Source: Flavobacterium tagetis
GTDB lineage: Bacteria > Bacteroidota > Bacteroidia > Flavobacteriales > Flavobacteriaceae
Assembly (NCBI RefSeq): GCF_016735615.1
Contig: NZ_JAERSF010000002.1
Coordinates: 620,001 to 684,000, forward strand
Reading direction: 5' to 3'
DNA: 64,000 nt
Shown here: positions 17,577 to 27,721 of the stretch, one piece after another
Layout of the letters: each line of letters starts with the position of its first letter
Position numbering within the stretch: the stretch's first letter is position 1
The notes under the pieces: model-generated
Seen by the model: the letters and a program-made list of their open reading frames with translations, nothing else
Told to the model about the DNA's origin: nothing
The model's database searches: none
Made by a program: the position numbers and the translations under genes

Positions 17577-17670
17577 AACTTTTTTGGTTTTAAAGTTTTA
17601 GGTTTCAAGTTCACTGCAAGTGAACACTAAAAAAAACTGAACACTGCCACTGAATACTGACCACTGAATA

Positions 17671-18769
17671 CTACTCCTCTTCCTTCTGTCCCATCATCAT
17701 CAGATAGGCTTTAAGGAATGGATCGATATTTCCGTTCATTACACCGTCCACATCACTGGTTTCGTAACCTGTACGAACGTCTTTTACTAATTTATAAGGT
17801 TGCATAACGTAATTACGAATTTGCGAACCCCATTCGATTTTCATTTTTCCAGCTTCGATATCAGCACGTTGCGCTTGTTGTTTCTTTAATTCGATTTCAT
17901 ACAACTGAGAACGAAGCATTTGCATGGCACGCTGTCTGTTGTCTTGTTGAGATCTCGTTTCAGAACATTGAATCTGAATTCCAGTTGGTTTGTGAACTAA
18001 CTGAACTTTAGTTTCAACTTTATTTACGTTCTGTCCACCAGCACCACTCGAACGAGAAGTTGTGATTTCGATATCGGCAGGATTAATGTCGATTTCGATA
18101 CTATCATCAACTAATGGATAAACATAAACCGATACGAAAGAAGTATGACGTTTTGCGTTACTGTCAAAAGGCGAAATACGAACCAAACGGTGAACACCAT
18201 TTTCTCCTTTTAAATACCCGAAAGAGTAATCTCCTTCGAACTCTAAAGTTACGGTTTTAATTCCGGCAACGTCGCCTTCTTGAAAGTTAAGCTCTTTGAT
18301 TTTGTAACCATAGCTTTCTCCCCACATCATGTACATACGCATCAGCATTCCTGCCCAATCGCAACTTTCAGTTCCACCAGCTCCTGCAGTAATTTGAACT
18401 ACCGCACTTAAACTGTCACCTTCATCAGAAAGCATGTTTTTGAATTCGATATTTTCAATATGTGCTTGTGCCGCTTCATATTGTTCATCTAATTCGTCTA
18501 CAGTAAGTTCTCCTTCTTTGTAAAAATCATAAGCCAGCTGTAATTCTTCTGTAAGTGATACGGCTTTGTCATAATCTTCAATCCATTTTTTCTTATTTCG
18601 AAGGTTCTTTACAATGTTCTCTGCCTCTTTTGGATTGTTCCAAAAATCAGGAGCGAAAGTTTTTTCTTCTTCGTTTGCAATCTCGATTAGTTTAGCATCG
18701 ACGTCAAAGATACCTCCTCAACGCACCAAGGCGCTCCACAATACCTTTTACTTGTTCGGCTGTTGTCAT
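17671..18769 (-). CDS. prfB: Peptide chain release factor 2, with programmed +1 frameshift
   Basis: RF2 reads UGA and UAA stop codons. The first 21 codons run from ATG at 18769 to CTT at 18707 and meet an in-frame TGA at 18706-18704. Slipping +1 (skipping T18706) joins GAC at 18705 to the main frame, which ends at 17671 and gives 365 residues, the same length as E. coli RF2. The slippery CTT TGA C is preceded by AGGAGG and TAT, exactly the RF2 autoregulation site. The body has SPF (anticodon-like, VRISPFDS) and GGQ (GAGGQNVNK). When RF2 is scarce the pause at UGA allows the shift, so the gene regulates itself. Confidence 0.96.
18704..18718 (-). promoter_or_regulatory. prfB frameshift site with internal Shine-Dalgarno
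   Basis: On the minus strand, AGGAGG (18718-18713), TAT, CTT and TGA follow one another. The 3-nt spacing between the SD-like run and CTT is that of the E. coli RF2 site. It is one of the few clear SD-like sequences in the window. Confidence 0.93.
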
Positions 18770-18882
18770 AAATTAATTAATAGGTTTTTATATGTTTTTT
18801 AGAATTATTACGTTAATTTGGTCTATAGAAACGAGCGAGTTAAATTTTATTAAACTTGCCAAGAATAACTATTTGTAATACG

Positions 18883-18890
18883 TAATTTTG
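18883..18890 (+). promoter_or_regulatory. -7 element upstream of threonine aldolase
   Basis: TAATTTTG matches TAnnTTTG and lies 30 nt before the ATG at 18921. A matching -33 box is not obvious. Confidence 0.55.
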
Positions 18891-18920
18891 CATACAAAAA
18901 TAAGATATAGTTTTTAGAAT

Positions 18921-19940
18921 ATGGAAATAAATTTAATCAGCGATACCATAACAAAGCCTACTTATGAGATGCTTCAGTATATGTTTAACGCTCATGTCGG
19001 CGATGATGTATACAAACAGGACCCAACGGTGATTGAATTAGAGAACAGAACAGCAGAGTTTTTTGGTATGGAAGCTGGACTTTTTTTTCCGTCTGGAACT
19101 ATGGCAAACCAGACTGCAATTAAGTTGCATACGCAGCCTGGAGAACAATTAATTGCAGATAAATATGCTCATGTTTATCATTATGAAGGAGGAGGAGTTT
19201 CTTTTAATAGCGGTGTTTCTTGCTGTTTATTGGATGGAAATCGCGGAATGATAACTGCTGCGCAAGTAAAAGCCGCAATAAACGATCCGGAGTTTTATCA
19301 TAGTCCGTTAACCAGTTTGGTTTGTGTAGAAAATACGACCAATAAAGGTGGTGGAGCTTGTTATGAATTGGAAGATTTAAGAGAGATAAAAAAAGTCTGT
19401 GATGCTCATAATTTGAAGTTTCACTTAGATGGAGCTCGAATTTGGAATGCATTAGTGGCTAAAAGACAGAATCCCAGAGAATTTGGGGCAATTTTCGATA
19501 CTATTTCGGTTTGTTTGTCTAAAGGTTTAGGAGCTCCAATTGGTTCTGTACTGCTTGGAAGTAAAGCTGATATTCACAGAGCGTTGAGAATCAGGAAGAT
19601 ATTGGGTGGAGGAATGCGTCAAGTTGGATATTTGGCAGCTGCAGGATTGTATGCTTTGGCTCATAATATCGAAAGATTGGCAGAAGACCACCGCAGAGCA
19701 AAAGAAATTGCAAAAATCTTAAGCACAAAACCTTGGATTTCGGCTATTGAACCTGTGGAAACTAATATTTTAATTTTTTCGCTTGCAGAAGGTTACAGCG
19801 ATCAATTATTAATTGAAAAATTAAAACAGAAAAATATCCTGATAAGTTCATTAGGACATAATAAACTCCGTATTGTTACTCATTTAGATTATAAAGAAGT
19901 AATGCATACTTATGTATTGGAGACACTTTCGAAGTTTTAG
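18921..19940 (+). CDS. ltaE: Low-specificity L-threonine aldolase
   Basis: The 339-residue PLP enzyme cleaves L-threonine/allo-threonine to glycine and acetaldehyde. It belongs to the aspartate aminotransferase fold. SDTITKPT near the start, VGDDVYKQDPT, the PLP-stacking region HVYHYEGGG, HLDGARIWNA (Asp binding the pyridine nitrogen) and LSKGLGAPIGS with Schiff-base K201 are all present. It is a single gene, divergent from prfB and convergent on ybaB through a shared bidirectional terminator. Confidence 0.92.
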   Translation: MEINLISDTITKPTYEMLQYMFNAHVGDDVYKQDPTVIELENRTAEFFGMEAGLFFPSGTMANQTAIKLHTQPGEQLIADKYAHVYHYEGGGVSFNSGVSCCLLDGNRGMITAAQVKAAINDPEFYHSPLTSLVCVENTTNKGGGACYELEDLREIKKVCDAHNLKFHLDGARIWNALVAKRQNPREFGAIFDTISVCLSKGLGAPIGSVLLGSKADIHRALRIRKILGGGMRQVGYLAAAGLYALAHNIERLAEDHRRAKEIAKILSTKPWISAIEPVETNILIFSLAEGYSDQLLIEKLKQKNILISSLGHNKLRIVTHLDYKEVMHTYVLETLSKF

Positions 19941-19973
19941 TGGAAGGTACAAAGGTTCAGAGGGTCAAAGGAT

Positions 19974-20008
19974 AAAAAAAGAGGATGCAAAACATCCTCT
20001 TTTTTTTA
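19974..20008. terminator. Bidirectional terminator between threonine aldolase and ybaB
   Basis: GAGGATG at 19981-19987 pairs with 19993-19999, flanked by an A run and a T run that extend the stem and serve both strands. It is nested between inverted copies of a short AAAGGTTC-type repeat. Confidence 0.85.
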
Positions 20009-20058
20009 TGACAAAGAAAGTAAACCTTTGAACCTTTGCCTCTCTGTACCTTTGAATC

Positions 20059-20379
20059 TTATTTAAACAAATTATCCATTCCAGGAATAGAAGGCATATC
20101 CATTCTTGCTACAGCATCTAACTCTCTTTCGTTTACACTTGTTGCTTTTTCTATCGCTTTATTTAAAGTTACAATTAAGTAATCTTCTAGTTGTTCTTTA
20201 TCTTCTAAAAGAGAATCGTCAATAGAAAGAGATTTTATTTTTCTGCTTGCTGTAATAGTAACTTTTAATAATCCGTCAGCGCTTTGTTCATCAATCAAAA
20301 CAGTATCTAAACGCTTTTTTGTATCTTCAATTTTTTGCTGGGTTTCTTTAAGTTTACCCATCATTCCCATTAAATCCAT
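20059..20379 (-). CDS. YbaB/EbfC family nucleoid-associated protein
   Basis: This 106-residue protein has the YbaB pattern: a long N-terminal helix ([18 protein letters not shown]), a central sheet with [19 protein letters not shown], and a C-terminal helix ending in DNLF. The family forms tweezer-like dimers that bind DNA in the cytoplasm. It is often next to dnaX-recR in other bacteria, but here it stands alone. It reads from a minus-strand TAATTTTG box at 20408-20415. Confidence 0.88.
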   Translation of the reverse strand: MDLMGMMGKLKETQQKIEDTKKRLDTVLIDEQSADGLLKVTITASRKIKSLSIDDSLLEDKEQLEDYLIVTLNKAIEKATSVNERELDAVARMDMPSIPGMDNLFK

Positions 20380-20407
20380 TTTTGTTGATTTTTTAAATTA
20401 TTTCAGA

Positions 20408-20415
20408 CAAAATTA
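20408..20415 (-). promoter_or_regulatory. -7 element upstream of ybaB
   Basis: On the minus strand the bases read TAATTTTG, 29 nt before the ATG at 20379. Confidence 0.6.
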
Positions 20416-20448
20416 GTATATTGCTGTGTTAATTCAATAGAATATTTT

Positions 20449-22584
20449 ATGAAAAAATTAATTTTGTTCTGTTGTGTTTGTGCTATTTTTGCGTCTTCAT
20501 ATTTAAAAATTAATGCTCAATCAATGCAAAATGATATATCGGCCCCAAAGGCTAAAATAATTTCAAAAACATTAAAAAAACATAAAGAAACTAGGATTGA
20601 TAACTATTTCTGGCTTAATAACAGAGAAAATCCAGAAGTTATTGATTATCTAAATCGGGAGAATGTTTATTACGAGAGTATGACTTCTCATACGAAACAA
20701 TTAAAAGATAATCTGTTTGAAGAAATGAAAGGAAGAATTAAAGAAGACGATTCTTCTGTTCCTTATTTCTACAACGGATATTTTTATATAACACGTTTCG
20801 AAACAGGTCAAGATTACCCGATTTTCGCTCGAAAAAAAGGAAGTCTTTCTGCAGAAGAAGAAATTCTGTTTAACTGTAACGAAATGGCAAAAGGACATGC
20901 TTACTTCAAGTTAGGAGGTTTAAGCATTAGTCCTGATAACAAATTTGCTAGTTTCGGAGTGGATATTGTAGGAAGAAGAATTTACACTATCCAAGTTAAA
21001 AACTTAGAAACAGGAGAGGTTTTAGCAGATAAAATAGAAAATGTTACAGGAGCTTCTGTTTGGGCAAATGACAACAGTACTGTTTTTTATGTGAGGCAAG
21101 ATCAGGTGACCTTAAGAGCCGATAAAGTTTTTAGACATAAATTAAACACTAGTTCAGAAAATGATGTTTTGGTTTATGATGAAGTTGATGATACTTTTAA
21201 TGTGTCTATCAGTAAAGAAAAATCAAGAAAATACATTGTCATTGGTTCTGGAAGCACTTTGACAACGGAATATAGAATTTTAAATTCGGATAATCCCGAT
21301 GGTGAATTTGCTGTTTTCCAGCCACGTGTTCGTGGATTAGAATATAGTATTTCTCATTATGAAGATTCATTTTATGTTTTGACTAATAAAGATAAGGCGA
21401 CCAATTTTAAGTTGATGAAAACGCCTGAAAACAAAACAGGAAAGAAAAACTGGGTAGACCTTATTCCACATAGAGAAGATGTATTATTGGAAGATATTGA
21501 GATCTTTAAAAACTATTTAGTTGTAGAAGAACGTTCTAATGGATTGAATCATATTAGAATTATGCCTTGGAACGGAGAACCAGATTATTATCTTCCTTTT
21601 GGCAGTGAAACTTACAACGCTTACACGACAACCAACGTTGATTTTGATACTGATATTTTGCGTTACAGCTATCAATCATTAGCGACACCGTCTTCTATAA
21701 TAGATTTTAACATGAAGACTAAAACCAAAGAAATCTTAAAAGAACAAGAAGTTTTAGGAGGAAAATTTGATAAAAATAATTATATAGAGGAACGAGTTTG
21801 GGCAACCGCGAGAGATGGGGTTAAAGTGCCTATTTCTATGGTTTACAGAAAAGGATTAGAGAAAAATAGTAAAAATCCGTTGTTGTTATATGCGTATGGT
21901 TCGTACGGAATTACAATGGATACGTATTTTTCTTCAACGAGATTATCGCTCCTAGACCGCGGATTTGTTTATGCTATAGCGCATATTAGAGGAGGTGAGG
22001 ACTTAGGAAGACAGTGGTATGAGGACGGAAAACTGTTAAAAAAGAAAAATACCTTTACAGATTTCATTGATTGCTCTAAATTTGTAATAGACCAAAAGTA
22101 CACTTCTCCTGAACATTTGTATGCAGAAGGAGGATCTGCTGGCGGACTTTTAATGGGAGTAATCGTAAATGAAGCTCCTGAATTGTATAATGGCGTTATC
22201 GCTCAGGTGCCTTTTGTAGATGTAATTACTACGATGCTAGACGACAGTATTCCGCTTACAACTGGAGAGTATGACGAATGGGGAAACCCGAATAATAAAA
22301 AATATTACGATTATATGTTGTCGTATTCACCTTACGATAATGTAAAAGCACAAGAATATCCTAATATGTATGTATCTACAGGATTGCACGATTCGCAGGT
22401 ACAATACTGGGAGCCAGCTAAATGGGTTGCAAAATTGAGAGATTTAAAAACAAATAATAAACTTTTGTTTTTAGATACCAATATGGATGCAGGTCATGGT
22501 GGGGCTTCGGGACGTTTTGAGGCTTTAAAAGACTTAGCAAAGGAATTTAGTTTTTTATTAGATTTAGAAAAAATTAAAAGCTAA
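20449..22584 (+). CDS. Exported oligopeptidase B-type S9 serine peptidase
   Basis: The 711-residue prolyl oligopeptidase-family enzyme cleaves small peptides, probably after basic residues in oligopeptidase B style. Residues 1-24 are a signal peptide ending in INAQ. A seven-bladed propeller (about 80-420) is followed by the alpha/beta-hydrolase domain. The catalytic Ser563 lies in GGSAGG and His683 in AGHGGASGR; the Asp is probably around residue 648, in [28 protein letters not shown] is diagnostic for the S9A group. The signal peptide implies a periplasmic role, unlike the cytosolic E. coli enzyme. Confidence 0.9.
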   Translation: MKKLILFCCVCAIFASSYLKINAQSMQNDISAPKAKIISKTLKKHKETRIDNYFWLNNRENPEVIDYLNRENVYYESMTSHTKQLKDNLFEEMKGRIKEDDSSVPYFYNGYFYITRFETGQDYPIFARKKGSLSAEEEILFNCNEMAKGHAYFKLGGLSISPDNKFASFGVDIVGRRIYTIQVKNLETGEVLADKIENVTGASVWANDNSTVFYVRQDQVTLRADKVFRHKLNTSSENDVLVYDEVDDTFNVSISKEKSRKYIVIGSGSTLTTEYRILNSDNPDGEFAVFQPRVRGLEYSISHYEDSFYVLTNKDKATNFKLMKTPENKTGKKNWVDLIPHREDVLLEDIEIFKNYLVVEERSNGLNHIRIMPWNGEPDYYLPFGSETYNAYTTTNVDFDTDILRYSYQSLATPSSIIDFNMKTKTKEILKEQEVLGGKFDKNNYIEERVWATARDGVKVPISMVYRKGLEKNSKNPLLLYAYGSYGITMDTYFSSTRLSLLDRGFVYAIAHIRGGEDLGRQWYEDGKLLKKKNTFTDFIDCSKFVIDQKYTSPEHLYAEGGSAGGLLMGVIVNEAPELYNGVIAQVPFVDVITTMLDDSIPLTTGEYDEWGNPNNKKYYDYMLSYSPYDNVKAQEYPNMYVSTGLHDSQVQYWEPAKWVAKLRDLKTNNKLLFLDTNMDAGHGGASGRFEALKDLAKEFSFLLDLEKIKS

Positions 22585-22599
22585 TTAGAAATTTTTTGT

Positions 22600-22607
22600 T
22601 AAATTTG
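22600..22607 (+). promoter_or_regulatory. -7 element of the cysteine synthase-like gene
   Basis: TAAATTTG matches TAnnTTTG. The predicted transcript starts near 22611, downstream of the ATG at 22596, so translation from 22656 is favoured. Confidence 0.6.
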
Positions 22608-22655
22608 CAACCTATCAAGGTTAATTTAAAAAGGCCTTTGATTAACTATTTTTTT

Positions 22656-23696
22656 ATGAAAGAAGAAATAACTGCTTATAATAATGTTTTAGAGTTAATA
22701 GGAAATACCCCCCTTATTAAGCTAAATAAAATTACCGAAGAGTTAGAAGGAAATTTCTACGCAAAGGTAGAAGCTTTCAACCCAGGTCATTCCTCAAAAG
22801 ATAGAATAGCATTATATATTATTGAAGAAGCTGAAAGAAAAGGAATTCTATCTCCGGGAGATACCATTATTGAAACAACCTCTGGTAATACAGGATTTAG
22901 TTTAGCAATGGTAAGCATTATTAAAGGTTACAATTGTATTTTGGCGGTAAGTTCAAAATCATCTAAGGATAAAATTGACATGTTGAGAAGTTTAGGTGCC
23001 AAAGTGTACGTTTGTCCAGCTCACGTTTCTGCAGATGATGAAAGATCTTATTATAATGTAGCAAAACGTTTGCACGAAGAGACAAAAGGTTCAGTTTACA
23101 TTAATCAATATTTCAATCAATTAAATATTGATGCTCACTACAACACTACAGGTCCAGAGATTTGGGAACAAACAAAAGGACAAATTACGCACTTAATTGC
23201 TTGCAGCGGAACAGGAGGAACTATCTCTGGTACTGCAAAATTCTTAAAAGAAAAAAATCCAAATATTAGAATCTTAGGAGTTGATGCTTTTGGATCTGTA
23301 TTGAAAAAATACCATGAGACGAGAGAATTCGATAGTAAAGAAATTTACCCTTACCGTATAGAAGGTCTAGGTAAAAACTTAATTCCATCGGCTACCGATT
23401 TTGATATTATTGATAAATTCATGAAAGTAACCGACGAAGAAAGCGCTCATTCTGCTAGAGAGGTTACTAGAAAAGAAGGTTTATTTGTTGGTTATACTTC
23501 TGGAGCAGTAATGCAGGCTATTAAACAATATGCAGAAGAAGGAGAATTTACAAAAGAAAGTAATATTATTGCTATTTTCCCAGATCATGGTTCTCGCTAC
23601 ATGAGTAAAGTATTCAGCGACGACTGGATGAACGAGCAAGGTTTCTTTGACAGTGTTAATGAAGAAGAAGCTCAAAAAATTGAATTCGTAAAGTAA
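22656..23696 (+). CDS. PLP-dependent cysteine synthase family protein
   Basis: The 346-residue fold-type II PLP enzyme is related to cysteine synthase and cystathionine beta-synthase. [11 protein letters not shown] contains the Schiff-base lysine (SSKDR), TTSGNTGFS binds substrate carboxylate, and [10 protein letters not shown] binds the PLP phosphate. It probably replaces the acetyl group of O-acetylserine with sulfide, or serine with homocysteine; the sequence alone does not choose between them. The start at 22656 ([10 protein letters not shown]) fits family alignments and the promoter. A strong terminator follows. Confidence 0.87.
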   Translation: MKEEITAYNNVLELIGNTPLIKLNKITEELEGNFYAKVEAFNPGHSSKDRIALYIIEEAERKGILSPGDTIIETTSGNTGFSLAMVSIIKGYNCILAVSSKSSKDKIDMLRSLGAKVYVCPAHVSADDERSYYNVAKRLHEETKGSVYINQYFNQLNIDAHYNTTGPEIWEQTKGQITHLIACSGTGGTISGTAKFLKEKNPNIRILGVDAFGSVLKKYHETREFDSKEIYPYRIEGLGKNLIPSATDFDIIDKFMKVTDEESAHSAREVTRKEGLFVGYTSGAVMQAIKQYAEEGEFTKESNIIAIFPDHGSRYMSKVFSDDWMNEQGFFDSVNEEEAQKIEFVK

Positions 23697-23720
23697 TTTT
23701 AAGTGCTTTTTTAAAATATA

Positions 23721-23754
23721 AAAACTCCATTCGGTTTTCGAATGGAGTTTTTTT
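23721..23754 (+). terminator. Terminator of the cysteine synthase-like gene
   Basis: Thirteen bases (23721-23733) pair with 23739-23751 around a 5-nt loop, followed by T residues. Confidence 0.88.
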
Positions 23755-23983
23755 GTGCTAAAACTTTTCTGCTCTTTCTTATAAAAGTTAAAATTTACTA
23801 TTTTGTTGAATATACCGTATTTATACGTAGGAAATTATAATTTTATTTGATTTTAGTGTAATGTTTTAAAAGTATTTATGAATTTTTAAAAATGATTTCA
23901 CCGCCAAAAAACATAAAAAACGTTATTTTAACGAGTTTTTAGGTAATTTATCGGAAATTTTTCTTGTAAAAAGCATAATAGTC

Positions 23984-23991
23984 TAGTTTTG
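23984..23991 (+). promoter_or_regulatory. -7 element of the first LamG gene
   Basis: TAGTTTTG matches TAnnTTTG and lies 46 nt before the ATG. It is the only feature I see in the 283-nt gap 23755-24037. Confidence 0.5.
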
Positions 23992-24037
23992 AGGTGTTAA
24001 GATAACGAAAGTTGTTTAATCCCTAAAATCTACTATT

Positions 24038-24937
24038 ATGAAAAAATTACTACTAACAGCGTTGTTTGTAAGTTTTTTGAATGCGAATGCGCAAACACCG
24101 ATTCAGGAATTTAACTTTAATGGAACTTTAAATAATACTGCAAATACAATTTCATTCATTGGTACTAATAATTTTGTGCCTGATAGAGCAGGAGTTATAA
24201 AAGGAGCTCAGCGATTAAATAATAAAGCTTTAGAAGCTGTAATCGATAATCTACCTCAAGGAAAAAGTTCAAGAACAATTAGTATTTGGGTTAAATTCAA
24301 TGATATTTCAAATGCAAACTATATCTGGGGCTACGGAAATCCTCTCAATGCTCAATATTGCGGTTTATTACAGCAAGGAACAACAACTTCTAACTCCGAT
24401 TTGAGTTTGGCGGCTTGGGGAGCTTCTAACGATGTTATTGTATCTACACCTTTAGAAAAAAGTGTTTGGTATAATTACACTATAACTTACGAAGGAACTG
24501 TTTCTAAAATATATCGAGATGGTAAGTTATTGAAGTATCTGGAAGGTATGGCTAGATCTACTAATGGGAATATTTTTAGATTAGGTGAAATCAATACAAT
24601 AGTTGGAATAAATGCTGATATAGACGATTTAAAAATCTATAATGTAGCTTTAACACCAGAGCAGGTAAAAGACTTATATGAGAGTGCTAAGGCAACTAAT
24701 TTATTAGCTGTAGCTACTGTAGAAGCTAAAACTGTAAAAAATGTCGTAAAGGCAAAAACTTCAAACGAAGCAATAATTACTTCTGGAGATGTTAATGGAG
24801 CGGCAAAAACGGTAGAAGTTTATTCGCAAGGGCAAAAAATAATGGGAAGCAACGCAACAAATATAAGCGATCTTCCTGAAGGGACTTATTTATTAAAAAT
24901 TACCAGTACTCCGTCAAAAAAAATTACTTCTAAATAA
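24038..24937 (+). CDS. Secreted LamG-like protein with type IX secretion-like C-terminus
   Basis: The 299-residue protein has a signal peptide (1-19, ending NANAQ). A concanavalin/LamG-type jellyroll spans about 22-215, with TISIWVKFND, VWYNYTITYEG and the classic end motif ADIDDLKIYNVALTPEQV. The last 45 residues (AAKTVEVYSQGQKI, then DLPEGTYLLKI) fit a type A type-IX-secretion sorting signal, so it is probably secreted or surface-attached. The ligand is unknown; LamG domains often bind glycans. It is a paralogue of the gene at 26407. Confidence 0.85.
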   Translation: MKKLLLTALFVSFLNANAQTPIQEFNFNGTLNNTANTISFIGTNNFVPDRAGVIKGAQRLNNKALEAVIDNLPQGKSSRTISIWVKFNDISNANYIWGYGNPLNAQYCGLLQQGTTTSNSDLSLAAWGASNDVIVSTPLEKSVWYNYTITYEGTVSKIYRDGKLLKYLEGMARSTNGNIFRLGEINTIVGINADIDDLKIYNVALTPEQVKDLYESAKATNLLAVATVEAKTVKNVVKAKTSNEAIITSGDVNGAAKTVEVYSQGQKIMGSNATNISDLPEGTYLLKITSTPSKKITSK

Positions 24938-25002
24938 AGGTTTTTTAGTTTTTAAATGTTAGTTTTTTTATTGCTTATGCAGTTGAGTTTTTGGAATAGT
25001 AA

Positions 25003-25034
25003 GGAAAGCTTTCTGGGTTCAGGAAGCTTTTTTT
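25003..25034. terminator. Terminator between the first LamG gene and the DUF481 gene
   Basis: Bases 25005-25015 pair with 25020-25030 (one wobble), followed by a T run that runs into the stop of the convergent DUF481 gene. Confidence 0.75.
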
Positions 25035-26052
25035 AATCTAATTTCCATCCAAAAGTAGTCTGGAAAACATAATCATCTTTTGATGCCCCAGGCTTTGGTT
25101 TGTTGTCGTAGTTATAGACAAATGACAATTTGATAAAAAAGTCTAATGGCAAATCGTATTTTGTGTCAACTGAAAAATCAGTACGAATCCTTTTGCTTTC
25201 TGTTAAACTTGGAAAAAAATTCACTTTAGACTGGATACTAAAATCTCCAATATCATACAAATTTAGGTCGCTGCCTATAAATAATTCCAAACTTTTATTA
25301 GCTTCTGTAACTCCTGTAAAACGTTCGTGGTTAAAAGATAATCCAGAAGCAACTCCCCAATATTTTTTATTGCTATGTATTAGATATTTTCCATAACCTG
25401 CTTTCGAAACAACACGAAGATCAATGTCTTGCTCTGTGTTTTTTAAAGTTACAATAGATAACGGAACAAAATAATCTCTTGGAAGTAGATGAATATAGCT
25501 TAAGTCAGTATCAATTCTACGTATTGGATCGCTATCATCTTGTATGGACTGTATTTGCTTGTAAGTCGCAGTTCCATACCATTTTTTTGCAGTGTAGCCT
25601 AAATTTACATTTATTGTCAATTGCTGCAAACTTTGTGCTTTAGTCAATTTGATTCCTGCGTCGAAACTAGCATCAAGTCTATGCCAAAAATTTTCGTCAA
25701 CAGGTTTAATGCGTACAATATCAGCAAGATCAACAATTCTTTTGGTTTGCGATTCAACATCGGTGATTTCGCATTTAATAGGAGTTTTGTTTTTGTTGAT
25801 TTTCCCATTTAATAAATCTCCATTTGAAAGATTAATGATATAAATTCGATCAGAGGTGATGCTTTTAACATGTTTCCATTCTAGTTTAAAATCCTCTTTG
25901 CTGTAATCGGTTTCTATTTGTAATATGCCTTTGTTCATTGTTTTTATTTCGCCAACAATGATATCATTGTTTTTTAAGACAAGAGTATCAGAAATTTGCG
26001 CACTGATTTTTAAGAAAAACAAAAGAAAAAATAGAAATATAGTTTTCTTCAT
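25033..26052 (-). CDS. DUF481 family outer-membrane-type protein
   Basis: The 339-residue protein has a signal peptide (1-18, ending ISAQ). A short N-terminal beta domain (about 20-110) has the pattern DIIVGEIKTMNKGILQIETDYS seen in Bacteroidota DUF481 proteins. A C-terminal beta-barrel (about 120-339) consists of alternating aromatic strands and ends in aromatic-rich FQTTFGWKLD, typical of outer membrane proteins. The function is unknown; E. coli YdiY is a distant relative. It lies between two LamG paralogues on the opposite strand. Confidence 0.82.
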   Translation of the reverse strand: MKKTIFLFFLLFFLKISAQISDTLVLKNNDIIVGEIKTMNKGILQIETDYSKEDFKLEWKHVKSITSDRIYIINLSNGDLLNGKINKNKTPIKCEITDVESQTKRIVDLADIVRIKPVDENFWHRLDASFDAGIKLTKAQSLQQLTINVNLGYTAKKWYGTATYKQIQSIQDDSDPIRRIDTDLSYIHLLPRDYFVPLSIVTLKNTEQDIDLRVVSKAGYGKYLIHSNKKYWGVASGLSFNHERFTGVTEANKSLELFIGSDLNLYDIGDFSIQSKVNFFPSLTESKRIRTDFSVDTKYDLPLDFFIKLSFVYNYDNKPKPGASKDDYVFQTTFGWKLD

Positions 26053-26406
26053 ATTTGGGTTTATTTCTTTGATTTACAGCTTGTAATATTAAAGTTAGAA
26101 ATAAAAATGCAATGTGAGATAGAATTATAAAAAATTAGTGTTTTGAATGTTTTCAATTACTGCTGACAAATTAGATTGAGTTTAAAACAATTTGAAAGAA
26201 TGGTATTCAAGCTATAAAAGTATTTTTGTGAGAATTGTGTATTTCTATGTAGGAATGGTTTGGATATGCTGAATTTTAATTATAGTTTTAACAGATTTTT
26301 TAAAAATAATAAACGAAATTTTAAAATTGTAAATCTTAATCGTTTAAATTTTAAAATCAAATACTATTTGCATTAATCCAAAACTATTCTGATAAAAGCT
26401 ATAATT
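26053..26406. other. Divergent intergenic region, nothing recognised
   Basis: This AT-rich 354-nt gap separates the DUF481 gene from the second LamG gene. It must contain two promoters, but I find no exact TAnnTTTG box, palindrome or repeat. Confidence 0.35.
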
Positions 26407-27315
26407 ATGAAAAAAATATTACTCACTTTAATGTTTGTAAATTTTTTAACTGCTAATGCGCAAAATCCGGTGCAGGAATTTAATTTCAACGGAAATTTAA
26501 ACAGCGCCGATAACACCATTTCTTTTTTAGGTGCTCCAGTTTTTGTAAACGACAGAATGGGAAGTCCTAAAAGTGCTTTGCGACTTACAAATAAAGCTTA
26601 TCAGGCAGTAGTAGGAGATCTTCCGCAGGATAATAAGCCAAAAACAATATCGATTTGGATAAAATTTAATGCAGTCAATATTCCGAATTACATTTTAGGA
26701 TACGGTGCAGCAGTAAATGGACAATATTTCGGATTAGTGCAACAGCCTGTATCTGGAAGCAATTCAGATTTGAGTCTGGTGGGTTGGGGAGATACAAATA
26801 ATGTAATAGTTTCAGTACCATTACTAAAAGAGGTCTGGTATTTTTATAGTATAACTTATGACGGAAATGTTTCAAAAATTTACCGTAATGGCGAATTGCT
26901 AAAATCTGCAGAAGGTATTCAGCGTTCGGCAAAAGGCTATATTTTAAATCTAGGGAAATTAAACACCTCAACGAGTATCAACGCAGATATTGACGATTTA
27001 AGATTGTATAGTGTTGCCATGACAGATGAACAAGTTAAAGAAGCATATAATAGTTCTAAACCAAGTGGCGCACCTGTAGCGGAAAGCATGCCTGTTTCAA
27101 ATTCTACAACATCAAATGCATCTAAAAAGACTGTTGCAACACCTGTAAAACCATCTGCGCCACCAGCTGCAGTGTCTGTTGAAACAAATAAAAGTGGTAA
27201 AACTATTGAAGTTTTCTCTCAGGGAAGACAAATAATGGGAACTAACGCTTCTAATATTGGCGATTTGCCAGAAGGAACTTATTTGATTAAGGTCATTAAT
27301 TCAAATAAAAAATAA
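26407..27315 (+). CDS. Secreted LamG-like protein, paralogue of the gene at 24038
   Basis: The 302-residue protein has a signal peptide (1-19), a LamG-like jellyroll (about 22-215) with TISIWIKFNA, VWYFYSITYDG and ADIDDLRLYSVAMTDEQV, then a Ser/Thr/Pro/Ala-rich linker. A C-terminal sorting-like segment follows (GKTIEVFSQGRQIMG, then DLPEGTYLIKV). It aligns end to end with its neighbour two genes upstream, and the two diverge mostly in the linker. The function is unknown; secretion by the type IX system is inferred from the tail. Confidence 0.84.
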   Translation: MKKILLTLMFVNFLTANAQNPVQEFNFNGNLNSADNTISFLGAPVFVNDRMGSPKSALRLTNKAYQAVVGDLPQDNKPKTISIWIKFNAVNIPNYILGYGAAVNGQYFGLVQQPVSGSNSDLSLVGWGDTNNVIVSVPLLKEVWYFYSITYDGNVSKIYRNGELLKSAEGIQRSAKGYILNLGKLNTSTSINADIDDLRLYSVAMTDEQVKEAYNSSKPSGAPVAESMPVSNSTTSNASKKTVATPVKPSAPPAAVSVETNKSGKTIEVFSQGRQIMGTNASNIGDLPEGTYLIKVINSNKK

Positions 27316-27330
27316 TTTTGCTTTTCTTTC

Positions 27331-27360
27331 AAAAAAAGCCCTCCGGATATTGGAAGGCTT
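27331..27360 (-). terminator. Terminator of the small lipoprotein gene
   Basis: AAGCC (27336-27340) and TCC pair with GGA and GGCTT at 27352-27360 across one mismatch. The minus-strand T run at 27331-27337 follows. Confidence 0.65.
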
Positions 27361-27365
27361 GTAAA

Positions 27366-27575
27366 TTATCTCTTTTTCTGCTGACCTGGAGCATACGCTT
27401 TCGCACTTTTATCTCCGTTCATTTTTTTAGCTTGTCCTGGTGGTATTTTTTTACCTGATGGAGCAGGAGTGTAAGTATGAGTGTGGGTATGTGTACTGCA
27501 GCTGATTACACTTAGTACTAAGAATAAAAGAACTAGTATTACCACAGCAATTCGGGTGATTTTTGATGTTTGCAT
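27366..27575 (-). CDS. Small lipoprotein with PPGQAKK motif
   Basis: This 69-residue lipoprotein precursor has a hydrophobic signal (about 9-25) ending in the lipobox SVISC with C26. The mature part has a His/Thr repeat (HTHTHTYT), then GKKIPPGQAKKMNGDKSAKAYAPGQ, a motif shared by many tiny Bacteroidota lipoproteins. From memory some are labelled quinol oxidase subunit 4 in databases, a name I see nothing here to support. The function is unknown. A truncated relative of its leader is encoded at 28933-29010. Confidence 0.72.
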   Translation of the reverse strand: MQTSKITRIAVVILVLLFLVLSVISCSTHTHTHTYTPAPSGKKIPPGQAKKMNGDKSAKAYAPGQQKKR

Positions 27576-27721
27576 TTTTAGTTTAAATTTTATTTGAGGT
27601 GTTGCAAATATAATCGAAATGTTATCTTTAGAAGTGTTTAATTTTAGTTTAAAATGAATTCAAATAATTATCGGAGTATTTTTTATTTTAGTATTAAAAT
27701 CTTTAATATTTTAAAATAAGT

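Noticed and set aside
17671..18769. prfB broken by an in-frame TGA (pseudogene)
   Set aside because: The TGA lies in the canonical RF2 +1 frameshift site with SD-like AGGAGG and CTT, and the joined product has the normal length.
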